Assembly (NCBI GenBank): GCA_014825775.1
Contig: MVAQ01000048.1
Location: 47,235-111,234 of the forward strand
DNA: 64,000 nt
Reading direction: 5' to 3'
From: Krasilnikovozyma curviuscula
Taxonomy: Eukaryota; Basidiomycota; Tremellomycetes; Cystofilobasidiales; Mrakiaceae
The position numbers and the translations under genes were made by a program. Below the pieces are notes generated by a model that was given only the letters and a program-made list of their open reading frames with translations, was not told the origin of the DNA and ran no database searches. This document shows, piece after piece, positions 1 through 11,721 of this stretch. Each line of letters opens with the position of its first letter. Position 1 is the stretch's first letter.

Positions 1-1228
<1,228 letters not shown>

Positions 1229-2133
1229 GCTGGCAAGGTTAGACGTGAAAGAGCTGGTCAGCTGCAGGAAGAGATGGACAAGTTAGCTTTCAACTAGGAG
1301 AAACTTTCATTGATACTTACCTCTTTGTCTGTCTATGTAGGGATGAGGTCCAACTCTGGATTTCGGTTGATGCTTTGCCGCCTTTTTTTTTCGTGGCGTG
1401 CAGCGAGTCAGAATGGAGTCACTGTTCCCTAGCAGCGGTAAGAAGATTCTCTCTTCTCCATCACCATGGTGATAGCAACGGATTGAGATCGACTTATAAG
1501 AGATTTGACTAAATGAGACGAAGCAGGTCTTGAGGCAGATGGGAAGATGAAATGAGGTGTTGCGCCTTGGCTGTTTACATATCTTTGGGCGTCTCTGGCT
1601 CCTTTCGCCATAAGAGATCATTCTCCTTCATCAGCGATACTACTTCTATCTATTCAGAACCAGTGATCAATCAAGTTTAATTCTATTTGCATTATTTTCT
1701 TATTCTGCATACTGGGCTTTCCTCTTTCGTCTCTCCAATCGCATCCCTCTTCAATTGACCTATCGGCTAGGCTAGCCTCTACTATGTCGACGGATGCGCC
1801 TCCAACATCAAGTGATGCAGCACATCTATGGTCTAGAACACGTAGAGCTGTCCTATAATCACTCAGCAGATGGTTTCTTACCCTTGGCTGACGATGTTTG
1901 TGACGGAGAAGGAGTATGTCGAGTTCCCAGATTGACGCTGTTGCCTTTCCCTCCCGTTATCTGAGCTTATTCTTATAACAGCTACAGAATAAGTATACAA
2001 ATTCAGATTGTTTCAGATAGTATCCATAAAAAAGCCGATCCTTTTGCAGCTTTCCACTAAAACGAGCGCAAAAGCAGCGCATCATAATTTCATCTCACGT
2101 AAAGAATCCACATTTTTTGAGTGAGATAAGCTC
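1229..2133. other. Intergenic region between ARO1 and the first Rossmann-fold gene
   Basis: Holds the ARO1 promoter (right of 1228) and the 3' flank of the minus-strand gene ending at 2134. Apart from the paired GAGTCA boxes I see no feature. Minus-strand open frames at 1307-1621 show no family resemblance. Confidence 0.5.
1405..1421. promoter_or_regulatory. Paired GAGTCA (TGACTC) boxes upstream of ARO1
   Basis: GAGTCA occurs at 1405-1410 and again at 1416-1421, one helical turn apart, about 180-190 bp upstream of the ARO1 ATG. TGACTC is the core of the Gcn4/Cpc1 site (TGASTCA) used in general amino-acid control. Both copies match six of the seven bases. Function is inferred from position and the role of ARO1. 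Confidence 0.35.
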
Positions 2134-3365
2134 TTAAAACTCCTTGAGGACCTGCTCGACATCCCACTCGACATCCTTTTTTGTGACATCCCTCGTCTTC
2201 CATTCAAACAACTCCTTCGCCCTGTTGCTGACCCCGACTGAGTTCGACCCAGTGAGGCCTTTACTGTCCTCGACGGAAACACTGACCACATCACCGTCGA
2301 ACACCTTAGGTAGTTTAGTGTGTAGTATCTCAGAGATCCACGTGCTGATCTGCTTCCACTGGAACGCGTTGGGCGAGGTTGCGAAGATGTAAGTGTTGCC
2401 GTACGATGGGGAAGGGAGGTTCGGCAGGCTGGTGGGTGCGTCTTCTTTGGCTACAAGCGCGACTACATTGAGGTACAGTTGGACGAGATCATCGATGTGA
2501 ACAGAGTGCCAGACGTTTTTACCAGCTGCAGGGAAGCACGTCAGCGGTGGAAAATCAGTAACCGAGCCATCATCAGGGGTCACAGTACTCACCACCAGCG
2601 TATCCAGCTTTTCCATTCCTGAGAGCATACCGAGCCTGGTTCGGGATCTGTTGCGAGAGTCTATGAACTGGTCCCGTTCCTTCTCCGTAGATTGTTGAAG
2701 GCAGGATGATATACCCCAAAAACTCCTTCTTTTTCAATGCTGCTATAAGTTCTTTGTCGACGTGCAAATGGGCTCTGTCAGATGGAAGGTTCGACATCTG
2801 CAGCTCGTTTGTGTCCTGTCGATGGTCGCAAGTATTAGAAATCGCGGATGATCAGATGGAGCAGAAGGACGCAATACACGTTGCACACTCACGTCGTAGA
2901 CTGTTGGATCGAAGTCACCTGGTGTAACACCAGTCTCAATCAGCTCACCAGTTCCAGAGGTGTGAACCAGCTTGCCAACCTTCCCTTTGTCGGTTCTCCA
3001 TTTCAAGCCCTCCATTGTTGCTCGGACAGACGCCAGATGGTCGCAATCAGCGGCATTGATGGTAATATCCGCGTCTTTTGAAGCTTTGACAATCACATCT
3101 ACGGCGTCGAGGTCTCCCTGAACTAGCCTAATCTTTGGAGAGACGGCTTTGAGGGCGGATTCCTGCGACGGGGAACGGTAGAGCAAGGTGACTTCTGACT
3201 CTGGGTATGCTTTAACCAGTGATGTCAGAATGGACCCTCCAATGTATCCAGAGGCCTGGCAAGGAGAGCAGAAGTCTGGGTCAAAATCAGGACTAAAAGT
3301 AGGAATATACCCAGCAGGCGCGAGAGACTGACTCCAAGAATGAAGAAGGATGGAGAGAAAGACAT
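2134..3365 (-). CDS. NAD(P)-binding Rossmann-fold protein (NAD-dependent epimerase/dehydratase type)
   Basis: A short-chain epimerase/NmrA-like protein of unknown substrate, probably cytosolic. The first exon encodes MSFSPSFFILG and splices in phase 0 to ASGYIGGS, giving the nucleotide-binding motif GASGYIGG. Later come TLLYRSPSQ, LVQGDLDAVD and ADITINAADCDHL (typical beta3-beta4 region), an STIYGEGTGPV segment after a YIILP strand, and KNVWHSVHIDDLVQLYL, a hallmark of the fungal members of this family. Four exons; the last ends KEF-stop at 2134. Translation probably starts at 3365 because that frame reaches the glycine motif at once and a TATA box sits 83 bp upstream. It is a paralogue of the gene at 9602-10674, with the same intron after the FFILG or FFLLG segment and another after VYD. 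The reaction cannot be told from sequence. Confidence 0.85.
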
Positions 3366-4177
3366 TTTTGAAGATGAGGATGAAGCTGATAGATTGAAGA
3401 TATGCGGTAAATTGAATTTGGATCCCATTGGAGTCTCTACCCTTTTGTATTTATACTCTCGAGCGATGGAGGCGAGGGCAACTAGATGATGCGATCCCCC
3501 GATTGGTCATCAAAGAACGTCACAGACTCAAAAAATAAATAAGCAACGGGTCCCACCTGGCTTCTTGGCAGAAGAAAAATCTGCACTGAAAGACAAATCC
3601 ACTCTCTTTTTGAATGAAAATTGTATAAAAAGATGAGACTCTTAGGACATCGTGCGCCACTCTGGGCCGCAGGAGGAAAGTCCAGGTGGTGGTGAAGCTG
3701 GCCCACCAAGAAGACTTATCCCAGATTGTTCTTGTATTAGATATCTACTTCTATTAGACGATGCATCCATTCTCAGGTGAGTTGAGTTCAAGGTTCTTCT
3801 CCCTAAGCTAGCTTCAAGTCAGTCGACTCGCGTGCACCCTGAATCCATCCTCCAGAGAGAAAGCTACAAGTGCATGTTGAGCAGAGTAAATAGCTCCATC
3901 TGGTGCTGGGGAAACAAACAAACTGACGAAGAAAGGTTCGGCGCAGTCGCATAGGGAAAGATAGAATAGATACACAACGGTTTCATCTTGGATTCACTCC
4001 AGTACAGCGAAGACAATAAGCAGCAGTTGGATCCCCCAGAAATTTCCCTCAAAGCTCCTTGACGACTTTGAAAAGGATAAGGGGAGGTGGATCTGAGGAC
4101 GTGGAAACTCTTTGAAATAGAAATCATAAACATCTATCTCAAAACACAAGGCGCCCCGACGAACGATGGTACATATT
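3366..4177. other. Intergenic region between eIF3e 3' end and the first Rossmann-fold gene
   Basis: Contains the TATA box at 3448-3455 and the 3' flank of eIF3e. Short open frames at 3482-4230 show no recognisable protein. Nothing else seen. Confidence 0.5.
3448..3455 (-). promoter_or_regulatory. TATA box of the first Rossmann-fold gene
   Basis: Read on the minus strand the site is TATAAATA, 83 bp upstream of the ATG at 3365. It is a close match to the consensus and at a sensible distance, which suggests a regulated rather than constitutive promoter. Confidence 0.55.
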
Positions 4178-6229
4178 TTAAGCCTCCACAGACGCAACCG
4201 GAGCACTCTCTTCCTTTTCCTTTCTATCACTACCTGTCCTCTTTCCAGCGTTACCTCCGCCTCTCTGAGATGTCCCCTGGACCTTCTTGGAAAGGGCCCA
4301 ACTCATCGTCTGGGACGACTCGGCGAGGTCCCTGGTAGCGTTGATGATAGATTGTGCCGGTGGTTGAGTAGGTCGGTGGATGTGGAGCATGTTCTGAGAG
4401 AAAGATCAATGGTCAGCGTCGAGATAAACCACGCAAAGGCACTGATACTAACTTCTTTGAGATCGATCTTGGCTTCTAGACGAGTGTCACGGATGAGGCT
4501 AAGGGTAAATTGAAAAATGCAGAATCCTTGATTAATGAAACACTGCTTGTGAAAACAATCAACACACTTACTTTACGATCCACTTCTCTCCTTCCTCACC
4601 AGTGAGATTCAGTCGCGCAGAGAGATCTCTGAAAGCAGACAAAGGCAACCTGCGATCAGTAATCAAATGAAGAATAATTTCGACGAAAGAACTTCACACA
4701 CTTAATATCGACTCTCTGGTGAATCTTACAATATGTCTCACTGATCAAGTATCTCGCGTTCTCCAAGAACACTTCCAATTTACCCTCATCTCCACCACCA
4801 ACAAAGAAATCGTTGGCAACAACAACTTCAGTGTCCTTCAGGCATTCCTGAGCCCCCTCGAAGTCGAACTCCAACAGAAGTCTGGTGAGGAAATCCATTA
4901 ATGGGTCGGAGTAAGAGTAGTTCTCTCCCTCAATAGCCTTCACCACTTCCTTCAATGGGTCAGAGTTTCTCTTTCCGGTAGTTGGAGCAGCAGCAGCTGA
5001 TCGTCGAGCGGAGATTGCAGCGAAGACAAGGTACCTCAAGAGATGAGGACACCTGTTCCTCACGGTCGAAAGATATGGTGGGGAGAGGAAGAGTTCGAGT
5101 AGGTGGGTGAGACCGTTAGGGTGGTTAAAGTAGACAAAGAGGGACCAGTGGAGCAACCAAGTTCTAGCTTGAAGTTGGGCTAAGTCACCCGTTGGTCGTT
5201 CACCAAGCTTGACGTTGCTGTCGGAGAAAGCGCTGCCTGACCTAGAATCAATCAAATCACGCAGCTCATTCACCTCGTTCAAAGCCTTCTCCCATTGACC
5301 AGAGAGAATGTCGGACGCTAATTTACCCCAGTGTGCTGAAAGGTTGAGGTCGGGGTCGATGTTGAGAACGAGGAAGTTGTAAAGGTATTCTGATGCTGGA
5401 GCGTAAGAGCCATAGGTGTATTGGAATCGGCCAAAATGGTAAAGGGAGATGATAGAATCAGGAGTAAGCTAGTTCAAGTTTTGGGCAAAAGTGAAAATAG
5501 TGGCGAAGAACATTGAGAGCGCAGAAAAAAAGTGGAAAAAAGTCAAGTTGTTAGTAAAAGTACCGATGCGGTTCATTCATTGCACTAGGGCAGTCAGAGA
5601 GTCCCCAGTAGTACTCTTGGCAGGTCAGAACGCGATACTAACCTTGTAGTTATCCTTCAACCAAGCCAAATTCTGCTCCTTATCCTGCTTCAGCTGTCCA
5701 GCAACCTCTGGCTTTGAGATTACCTCAATAACCTTATCAGCTTCTGCACTCAACGCATCATTTTTCTTCGAGACAGCTTGTTTCTTTGCGTTAAAATCGA
5801 TGGGTTCTTCGGTGGTTGAGGAGAGGGAGGTGAAGAGGGATTGAGCGTAGTCTACAAGGTTGGTCTCCTTGACGAGGTCATACTGAGCCTTAGCGAGGGA
5901 TTCGATTGGGTATGGAGTTCTATAGAGCAACGATTGAAATAGAGGTAGAGCGACAGAAAATTAGCTAGCAGCTCTTTGTGAAGCAGAACTCGAGGTGCGA
6001 CGAAGTGAAGGAAAAAAGAGTAGGCTTACGGGTCAAGCTCAGTCAAATGAGTAAGAAGAGGAAGAGCAAGGTGACGATCCAAGAATGGGATGATCGTCTG
6101 TCACCCAGCCAAGGGAAAGTAAGAAGAACTGGTCAGGATTTCTGTCGCACCATGGGCAAGCGTGCAAGAAGCGCCAGGTACTCACACTGGTGAGATCATA
6201 TTGAGTGAAGTCTTTCGAGGACGCAGCCA
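4178..6229 (-). CDS. INT6: Eukaryotic translation initiation factor 3 subunit e (eIF3e/Int6)
   Basis: Subunit of the eIF3 complex that recruits mRNA to the 40S ribosome. The protein begins MAASSKDFTQYDLTS, then TIIPFLDRHLALPLLTHL, the classic eIF3e N-terminus. Middle segments include YPIESLAKAQYDLVKETNLVDYA, SIISLYHFGRFQYTYGSY, ARTWLLHWSLFVYFNHPNG, LRYLVFAAISARR and YSYSDPLMDFLTRLLLEFDF. The PCI domain follows (RYLISETYCKIHQRVDIK, LSARLNLTGEEGEKWIVKLI, LEAKIDLKENMLHIH). The tail is charged and ends APVASVEA at 4178. About seven exons. The ATG at 6227-6229 was chosen because it gives the conserved start; the frame is open a little farther upstream without homology. It is divergent from TAD2 across 453 bp. 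Confidence 0.95.
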
Positions 6230-6682
6230 TAATTGCTACTGAGCCTACCTCGAAGTAACTTCGAGTTTTTGACAAAAGAGGAGGATGGGGTGTATCGACG
6301 ACAGCCAGAAAAAAATCGAGGAGCGCAAAAATGAGAAATGCAATTATGACAAGTTTTTCAGCTGGTTTTCGTCATTGTTGGCCTAATACATATTGTTTCG
6401 CATAGATAGTACATCTCAGCTTCCACTACGAGAAATTCAGGCTCAAATCCTAATCAAGCAAGTTGACATGCGCCACGCGAGGAAAACTTGAATGCTCGCA
6501 AGACCTCAAGTTCTCTGTCAAACGTAAACAATCGATTTGTAGAGTGCAGCTGGGTAGTGAGGGTAATTTTTGCAGAGTAAATTACTAGCAATCAATAATA
6601 GGTGAGCTGTTCCTTTTTCTTCAGCTTGATTTAGTCTATCGAAGCAGCACTGACATGGAATTCACCGGGAGAAACGTAGGCC
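6230..6682. other. Divergent promoter region between eIF3e and TAD2
   Basis: A 453-bp head-to-head interval. No clear TATA box. It contains a short upstream reading frame in front of TAD2, described separately. Confidence 0.5.
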
Positions 6683-6690
6683 ATGGCTAG
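6655..6690 (+). promoter_or_regulatory. Upstream open reading frame overlapping the TAD2 start codon
   Basis: An ATG at 6655 opens a 12-codon frame ([15 protein letters not shown]) whose TAG at 6688-6690 lies just inside the TAD2 coding sequence that starts at 6683. Because it overlaps the main ATG in another frame, a ribosome using it would miss the main start. It matters only if transcription begins upstream of 6655, which the sequence does not show. Confidence 0.35.
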
Positions 6691-7654
6691 CTCTCAAGCA
6701 ATCTACATCGCACCTGAGGATCAAGAATTGATAGACCAGGCATGGATGAGGGAAGCTCTGATAATGGCAGGTTCGTTCTTTGTAAACGATTCTCTTTTCC
6801 AGCCGTCGAAACTCATACTACTGTTGTGACTCTGGCCGCTCATTTATAGAGGAAGCTCTTTTGGCCAAGGAAGTTCCAGTTGGTTGTGTCTTTGTCCACG
6901 AAGGTAAAGCTATTGCACGAGCTAGAAATCGTACCAACGAATGGAGAAATGTGGGTCAATTTCTTTATTACACTAGATCGCTTTACTCATGAACTTCCTT
7001 CATGATTCAGGCCACTTTACACGCTGAGCTGGAGGCCATAGACCACATCATTCCCTTCCATCCTCCTCCACTGTCGGACGTTACACTTTATGTAACTGTC
7101 GAGCCCTGTGTCATGTGTGCTTCCGCGCTCCGTCAAGTGGGAATCGGAGCTGTCTTTTATGGGTGTGGAAATGACAGGTTTGGTGGTTGTGGTAGTGTGA
7201 TTGCTGTAAATGAAGAGTATGCTGACAAAGTTCTTTGATTTGCAACGCGCTTCTCACTGACACCAGTTTGACTTTTGGCAGCCCGGCTTTGTCTTCTTCT
7301 GCTCCGTTCAGAGCCTGGGGTGGATATTACCGTGAAGAGGCTATTATGCTGCTGAGAAAGTTCTATCTCTCAGAAAACTCTAATGGCAAGTACATTTTTC
7401 TCTGCAATCCCAAATGACTCGAGCTCACGTTTTGTTTGACCATCGCAACAGCCCCGAATCCACGACGAAAGGAGAACCGAGTGCTGAAGTACGATATACC
7501 ACCACCACCTTCAGGATCTCCCGACCCTAGATCTCGACCTTCATCTGTACCACCAACTGGAAATCGCATGGTTCATGTTTCGGGTGGACAGGAGGAAGAG
7601 AAGAGAGCAGACTGTACTTGTGGGCTTGCACCGCAAGCTGATGCTCAGAGTTGA
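6683..7654 (+). CDS. TAD2: tRNA-specific adenosine-34 deaminase catalytic subunit Tad2
   Basis: Converts adenosine to inosine at wobble position 34 of several tRNAs, working as a heterodimer with Tad3 in nucleus and cytosol. The zinc-dependent cytidine/deoxycytidylate deaminase motif is intact: HAE (with the catalytic glutamate) in [13 protein letters not shown] and PCVMC in [13 protein letters not shown]. Preceding segments are [19 protein letters not shown] and [12 protein letters not shown], and [20 protein letters not shown] follows. The C-terminus (about 60 residues, [19 protein letters not shown]) is proline- and serine-rich and probably disordered. About five exons. The start at 6683 opens a frame leading straight into the domain. 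The gene ends 83 bp from the end of SUA5 on the other strand. The fold and role are firm for the family. Confidence 0.94.
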
Positions 7655-7737
7655 AGCCTGAAAATGATACTCTGATGCTTCAGATAACGACAATATAGTT
7701 CTAACGACAAAAGCGAATCCAGTTGGCCATCCTCCCT

Positions 7738-9168
7738 CTACTCGCAACACACCATGAAGCTCGCCTTGCTAGCCTTCCTTACTCTCTCCGCAACCGCCAG
7801 ACCCTCTCCCTTCTCCTCACCTGCTTCAATGAACACCGCGACACAACCAGCTGCCTCCAACGTCAACAACCCGTCAAACAGCCGCTGTGCAGCCACTGAT
7901 GGAGTTTCGAGAGGACCTAGTGGATGGTGGACAAATTGGGAAGAGGGTGGGAGGAAAGAGGACAGTTTTGAGGAGGTGTAGAGCATGAGGCCGATCTTCT
8001 GTTTATAGATTGGAGTCGGTGGTGGTGGTGCGAAGATGGAATCTGCCTCCTCAGGGCTGATCTTCGCCGCTGCTTCCGCAGTGGCTTCCTCGTTGATTTC
8101 CTGTAATAATGACTTCATGATATCTATTGGTGCTGGCAGATCCCAACTTCGAGGACCAATGCAAGGAACCAGTAGGAAGACGGGTATGGAAGGCGTATAA
8201 TGTGTGTACTTCATTCCCGGCGTCGTGGGTTTGGTAGCGAGTTCCGAGTCCTGGTAATCACGAGCGTATACTGTGACTTTTATCTCTGCGACTGATGAGT
8301 CGGTGGACTTGGATAACGCTTCTTCGATGCCTTCTGGAGTGACACAGCCCGGTCGCAAGATCTTCAGTTCACCTGCCGTGCTGAGACCGTCGATGACCGT
8401 GCTTTCCAACCCGCCTTCACAGTCACCACCATCTAATATCAGCTCAATCCTTCCATCTAAATCGGTGAACACGTGCGATGCCTTTGTTGGAGAAGGTCGA
8501 CCCGAGCGGTTGGCTGAGGGTGCAGCGATAGGCTTGCCAGATGTTGCAATTAAAGCGCGGGCGACGGGGTGGGAAGGGAACCGGACAGCAACAGTCGGTA
8601 GGTTGGCTGTGACTTCTGTTGGTAGTGATTTCGAAGCTGGGAACAGCAGTGTCATCGGACCTGGCCAAAACTTGTCAATTAAGAATTTGTAGATTGGCGA
8701 CATCTCGTAGTCCGCCGGTAGAATATCCTTCTCCAGCATATCCAGCGACGAGATATGGACTATCAGAGGATTGTCGGATGGTCTTCCTTTAGTCGAGTAG
8801 ATTTTGGAGATTGCTGTGCTCGAAAGGGCATTTGCTCCCAAGCCGTAGACTGACTCGGAGGCAAAAGAGACCAGCTGATCCGAGTTGATCAACTCTGAAG
8901 CTTTTTTAAATACTGAAGCTGTATTTTCGTCGTTGAAGACTGGGTTGGGTGGTGATTGAAGGGAGGTTGAGGACGAGTCGAACAAAATGGTGGCTGTTGG
9001 AACGGATGTGACTGTGGTTGTTATCTTGTCCTTTAACGACAGGGAGGATAGGGCTGGAAGCTCTGAAGAGCTGGTAGAGGTGGACATGGGTGATCTGGCG
9101 AGAACAGGGTTGGTAAATGTTTTGATGCCGACTGATGATACGCTACTGGCAAGTCGACGCAAGATCAT
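7738..9168 (-). CDS. SUA5: Threonylcarbamoyl-AMP synthase (YrdC/Sua5 family)
   Basis: Makes threonylcarbamoyl-AMP from threonine, bicarbonate and ATP, the first step of t6A37 modification of ANN-decoding tRNAs. Single uninterrupted frame of 476 codons from the ATG at 9168. The YrdC domain runs from roughly residue 90 to 280: SDQLVSFASESVYGLGANAL, then the signature STKGRPSDNPLIVHI, FWPGPMTLLFPAS, VAVRFPSHPVARALI and IAAPSANRSGRPSPT. The Sua5 C-terminal domain follows, beginning after the linker with SPGMKYTHYTP-like residues (TPGMKYTHYTPSIPV). The first 27 residues (RRLASSVSSVGIKTF) look like a mitochondrial leader and are followed by a second in-frame ATG at 9087 (MSTSTSSSELP), so two forms could be made. 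Being intronless is unusual in this window. Confidence 0.95.
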   Translation of the reverse strand: MILRRLASSVSSVGIKTFTNPVLARSPMSTSTSSSELPALSSLSLKDKITTTVTSVPTATILFDSSSTSLQSPPNPVFNDENTASVFKKASELINSDQLVSFASESVYGLGANALSSTAISKIYSTKGRPSDNPLIVHISSLDMLEKDILPADYEMSPIYKFLIDKFWPGPMTLLFPASKSLPTEVTANLPTVAVRFPSHPVARALIATSGKPIAAPSANRSGRPSPTKASHVFTDLDGRIELILDGGDCEGGLESTVIDGLSTAGELKILRPGCVTPEGIEEALSKSTDSSVAEIKVTVYARDYQDSELATKPTTPGMKYTHYTPSIPVFLLVPCIGPRSWDLPAPIDIMKSLLQEINEEATAEAAAKISPEEADSIFAPPPPTPIYKQKIGLMLYTSSKLSSFLPPSSQFVHHPLGPLETPSVAAQRLFDGLLTLEAAGCVAVFIEAGEEKGEGLAVAERVRKASKASFMVCCE

Positions 9169-9601
9169 ACACAACGTACTCTGTTTCGACGAGAGTTCAA
9201 TTGAAGAGTCTAGTGAGCCCCAGTCATCACTACAAAAGAGAATATATTTTCGTACCGGGACAAATTCTGATGATTAATGGCGTTCCCACGAGACCGCAGC
9301 CTTCTGCTTCAAAAATTCTGTTTTGTAGGAGAGGGAGACTCAGAGATCGTACAAGCTGAAACGAAGCGTATAGCTTACTGGGTGAGTCGACCCAAAATAG
9401 GCTTGACGAGTGACGGTCAGTATCTTGCTTCACATGAGTTAACAATTTTGAAGCGTAATGGACGGAACTGTGGCGTGAGCTTTGTGCCTTGCTTGATATG
9501 CTCGGGAAATAGTTGCACATAATCGATCGATCGGTATCAAGGAAGTCGAGAGAGAGAAGCTCTGACCTTTTCAAGCATATGTCCTATCAGACGCTGGGTA
9601 C
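9169..9601. other. Intergenic region upstream of SUA5
   Basis: Promoter of SUA5 and 3' flank of the gene ending at 9602. Open frames on both strands (9230-9574) overlap each other and have no family resemblance. Nothing else seen. Confidence 0.45.
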
Positions 9602-10674
9602 CTACAATCTGCTACCAGAGATCCACTTTCCGTGGTGGTAGCAGCCCTCAGGTACAATCTTCTCAGCTTCTCTTCTTCTCCAACCGAAAGGCCAGAGACG
9701 TCTTTCTCCCTGGACACCGACGATTTTGCCCTCACTCACAACGGCGGCGGCGGCGGCACCTGAGCGATCGAAGATCTCTCTTTCCAAAGTGATACCGCTG
9801 TTGTCTCTTACTTGAACTAATGGGGTTGAAGCACCTCCAGCGACGACTGCGTATGGTTGAGCGATCCAGCCAATGACTCTCATGCAGTGCTGGACGACCT
9901 CATCCGTCATAGAAACAGGGCGGGCCGTGCCGCTGATCAAGCTGTCACCAAGGCCCATGTAACCGTAGAGACCCGTCTTGACTGCGTAGCCGATTTGGCT
10001 GGGAGCGAATAGGACCTCGGGGTGCTGGAAGATGTGGTGGTTGAATGGGAGTGAAGATAACTGTGGGAGAATGCGAATGTTATGAAATGCAGGGTCGTTG
10101 TTGTAGCTGACGTGTTACAGATGAACAGAGCTTCGTGACAAACTCACATCGTAGACACTCAAACCTCTAGCTATCTCATTTCCAACAATTCCCGTCTCAG
10201 AGTAAGGATATCCCAAGTCAACCAAGCCGTCTCCACCGCCAGAGAAGACGAGGTTTCCCCATCCTCTACCAATTCCACCTTCAGTCGCATTTCTCCATCT
10301 CAAGCCTTCAAAAGCAGCTCTCATGTTCTCCGAGGCATTCTCATGGTGGAGAAGGTTGATGGTGATGTCACTCTCCTTGACGGCGCTTGCGACAGCGTCG
10401 ATGTTGTTTAGGTCACCGTTGAGAATTCGGATTTGTTTTGGAGAGATGGCTCTCAAGACTTCATCGTCTGCCGTTGCATGAGGGACCAGGATGGCGATGG
10501 GCGAGTCTGGATAAGATCTTGAGAGAGATGAGATGATTGGTTCACCAAGATTGGTGGAAGCCTGTGGGGTGAGATGTCAACGTAAGCTTCATCAGTGGAG
10601 ATGAGGATGGGCAAGGCATAGCGCAATACTGGACTCACTCCCAACAAGAAGAAAGATGGCGACCTGTAGAACAT
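9602..10674 (-). CDS. Divergent NAD(P)-binding Rossmann-fold-like protein, paralogue of the 2134-3365 gene
   Basis: Three exons. The first encodes MFYRSPSFFLLG and splices to ASTNLGEPIISSLSRSYPDS, so the glycine motif reads GASTNLGE: the middle glycine present in the paralogue (GASGYIGG) is replaced. Shared features are ISPKQIRILNGDLNNIDA, ESDITINLLHHENAS, MRAAFEGLRWR and an intron after VYD. After that intron the best open frame starts LSSLPFNHHIF and runs through GYAVKTGLYGYMGLGDSL to a C-terminus ending WISGSRL, which has lost the KNVWHSVHIDDL signature. It may bind a cofactor poorly or have become a non-enzymatic protein. The function is unknown. The start at 10674 is the only ATG that reads directly into the motif; the gene is divergent from the transcription factor to its right. 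Confidence 0.7.
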
Positions 10675-11721
10675 TTTGATGATTTCCGTTTTTGTATGAG
10701 TGAACTGGGTATGTGATGGTTGGGTGAGAGAAGGAGATGCAGACTAATCTCCTCGTGAAGGGTTGACGCGTCACCGTCGCAACGCTTGGATCTTTCCCTT
10801 GGTTCAAATCTATCAATATATGTCGGTGAGATTTTCCTCGCAGTGTTGAATTGGTGCTGTGCTGCACCCGAAAAGCCACTTCGCAAGCGATTTTCTACGT
10901 GGACGTTCTTACTTGGAGAGCGCGCCATCAAAACAACTGCGCAATTACATCGGTTCCAGTTGTTTCGACAGGAATGTTGGCACCCACCTTGACATTGTTG
11001 TGGGGTCCGTCTTCCGCGAGTGAAAGCTTCCAGATGTGCAACGATTACGGAAGAAGAAGATTGGTACTAGCGAGACTGCGAGCAAACCCCGGCCAGACAT
11101 CAGACAACCTAGCGCTGCGATTTGACCTCACCTCAAAAGTATTGACCTCACCTCCTTCGAGGTAAAACACCCTAAGCACTATACTGGGTACTCCCTTAGG
11201 GGCGATGTCTTCTCCATACTGGCGGTGCTGCCCGTTCTCCAGTGCGACTCTGCTGAGAAAGGGACAAGCGGGCAGCCAGCAAGCGTGGGAGCCCCATCTC
11301 GCTACTTTGGTTTTGCCAGGGCTGCAGTCGTACCACGGATACCCCCAACTTTCTATACTTACATTGATGGAAGTATATATAGCCATGGTCGCCTCATATA
11401 TCGTCGTCGTGCTGAACGAGCGCCTTGAGAATTGATGCCGTCGATTCCAGATCGCCAGAGTGAGGTCAGGCTTGCTCAATTATAAAACCTCCCCTCACCC
11501 CTCACCCATCCCGCCAGCAACTAAAATCAACACAGACGGCAATTTTACCCGTCCCACCATCCGGATCTCCGTAGGGCCATCGACTGGACAGCAGGCGGTA
11601 TCACTGGCGTTCGGTTGACGGGTGCCTCGTTTTTCGAAGAGGCAAGCAAGCCTGCCTTTGAATAGGCTCGAGGGAGCTCTCCCAGCATCTGAAGGCTGTG
11701 GACCACAGTGACAGGGTGAAA
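10675..11721. other. Long intergenic region upstream of the Zn2Cys6 regulator
   Basis: About 1 kb between two divergent genes. A TATAAAA at 11481-11487 lies 235 bp before the regulator ATG and is followed by a CT-rich tract (11489-11520). A TATATATA-like run occurs near 11370. A 144-codon minus-strand frame (11045-11479) has no recognisable domain and I do not call it a gene. Confidence 0.45.
11481..11487 (+). promoter_or_regulatory. Candidate TATA box of the Zn2Cys6 regulator
   Basis: TATAAAA followed by a pyrimidine-rich stretch, 235 bp upstream of the ATG at 11722. The distance leaves room for a 5' leader of about 200 nt. Positional inference only. Confidence 0.35.

Noticed and set aside
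1307..1621. 104-codon minus-strand frame upstream of ARO1
   Set aside because: Arg/Lys/Ser-rich without family resemblance and overlapping the ARO1 promoter boxes.
9230..9574. Open frames on both strands between SUA5 and the second Rossmann gene
   Set aside because: They overlap each other, lack family resemblance, and lie in flanking DNA of called genes.
11045..11479. 144-codon minus-strand open frame in the promoter of the Zn2Cys6 regulator
   Set aside because: No recognisable motif, competing open frames on the other strand, and promoter-like sequence; no sign of exon structure typical for this genome.
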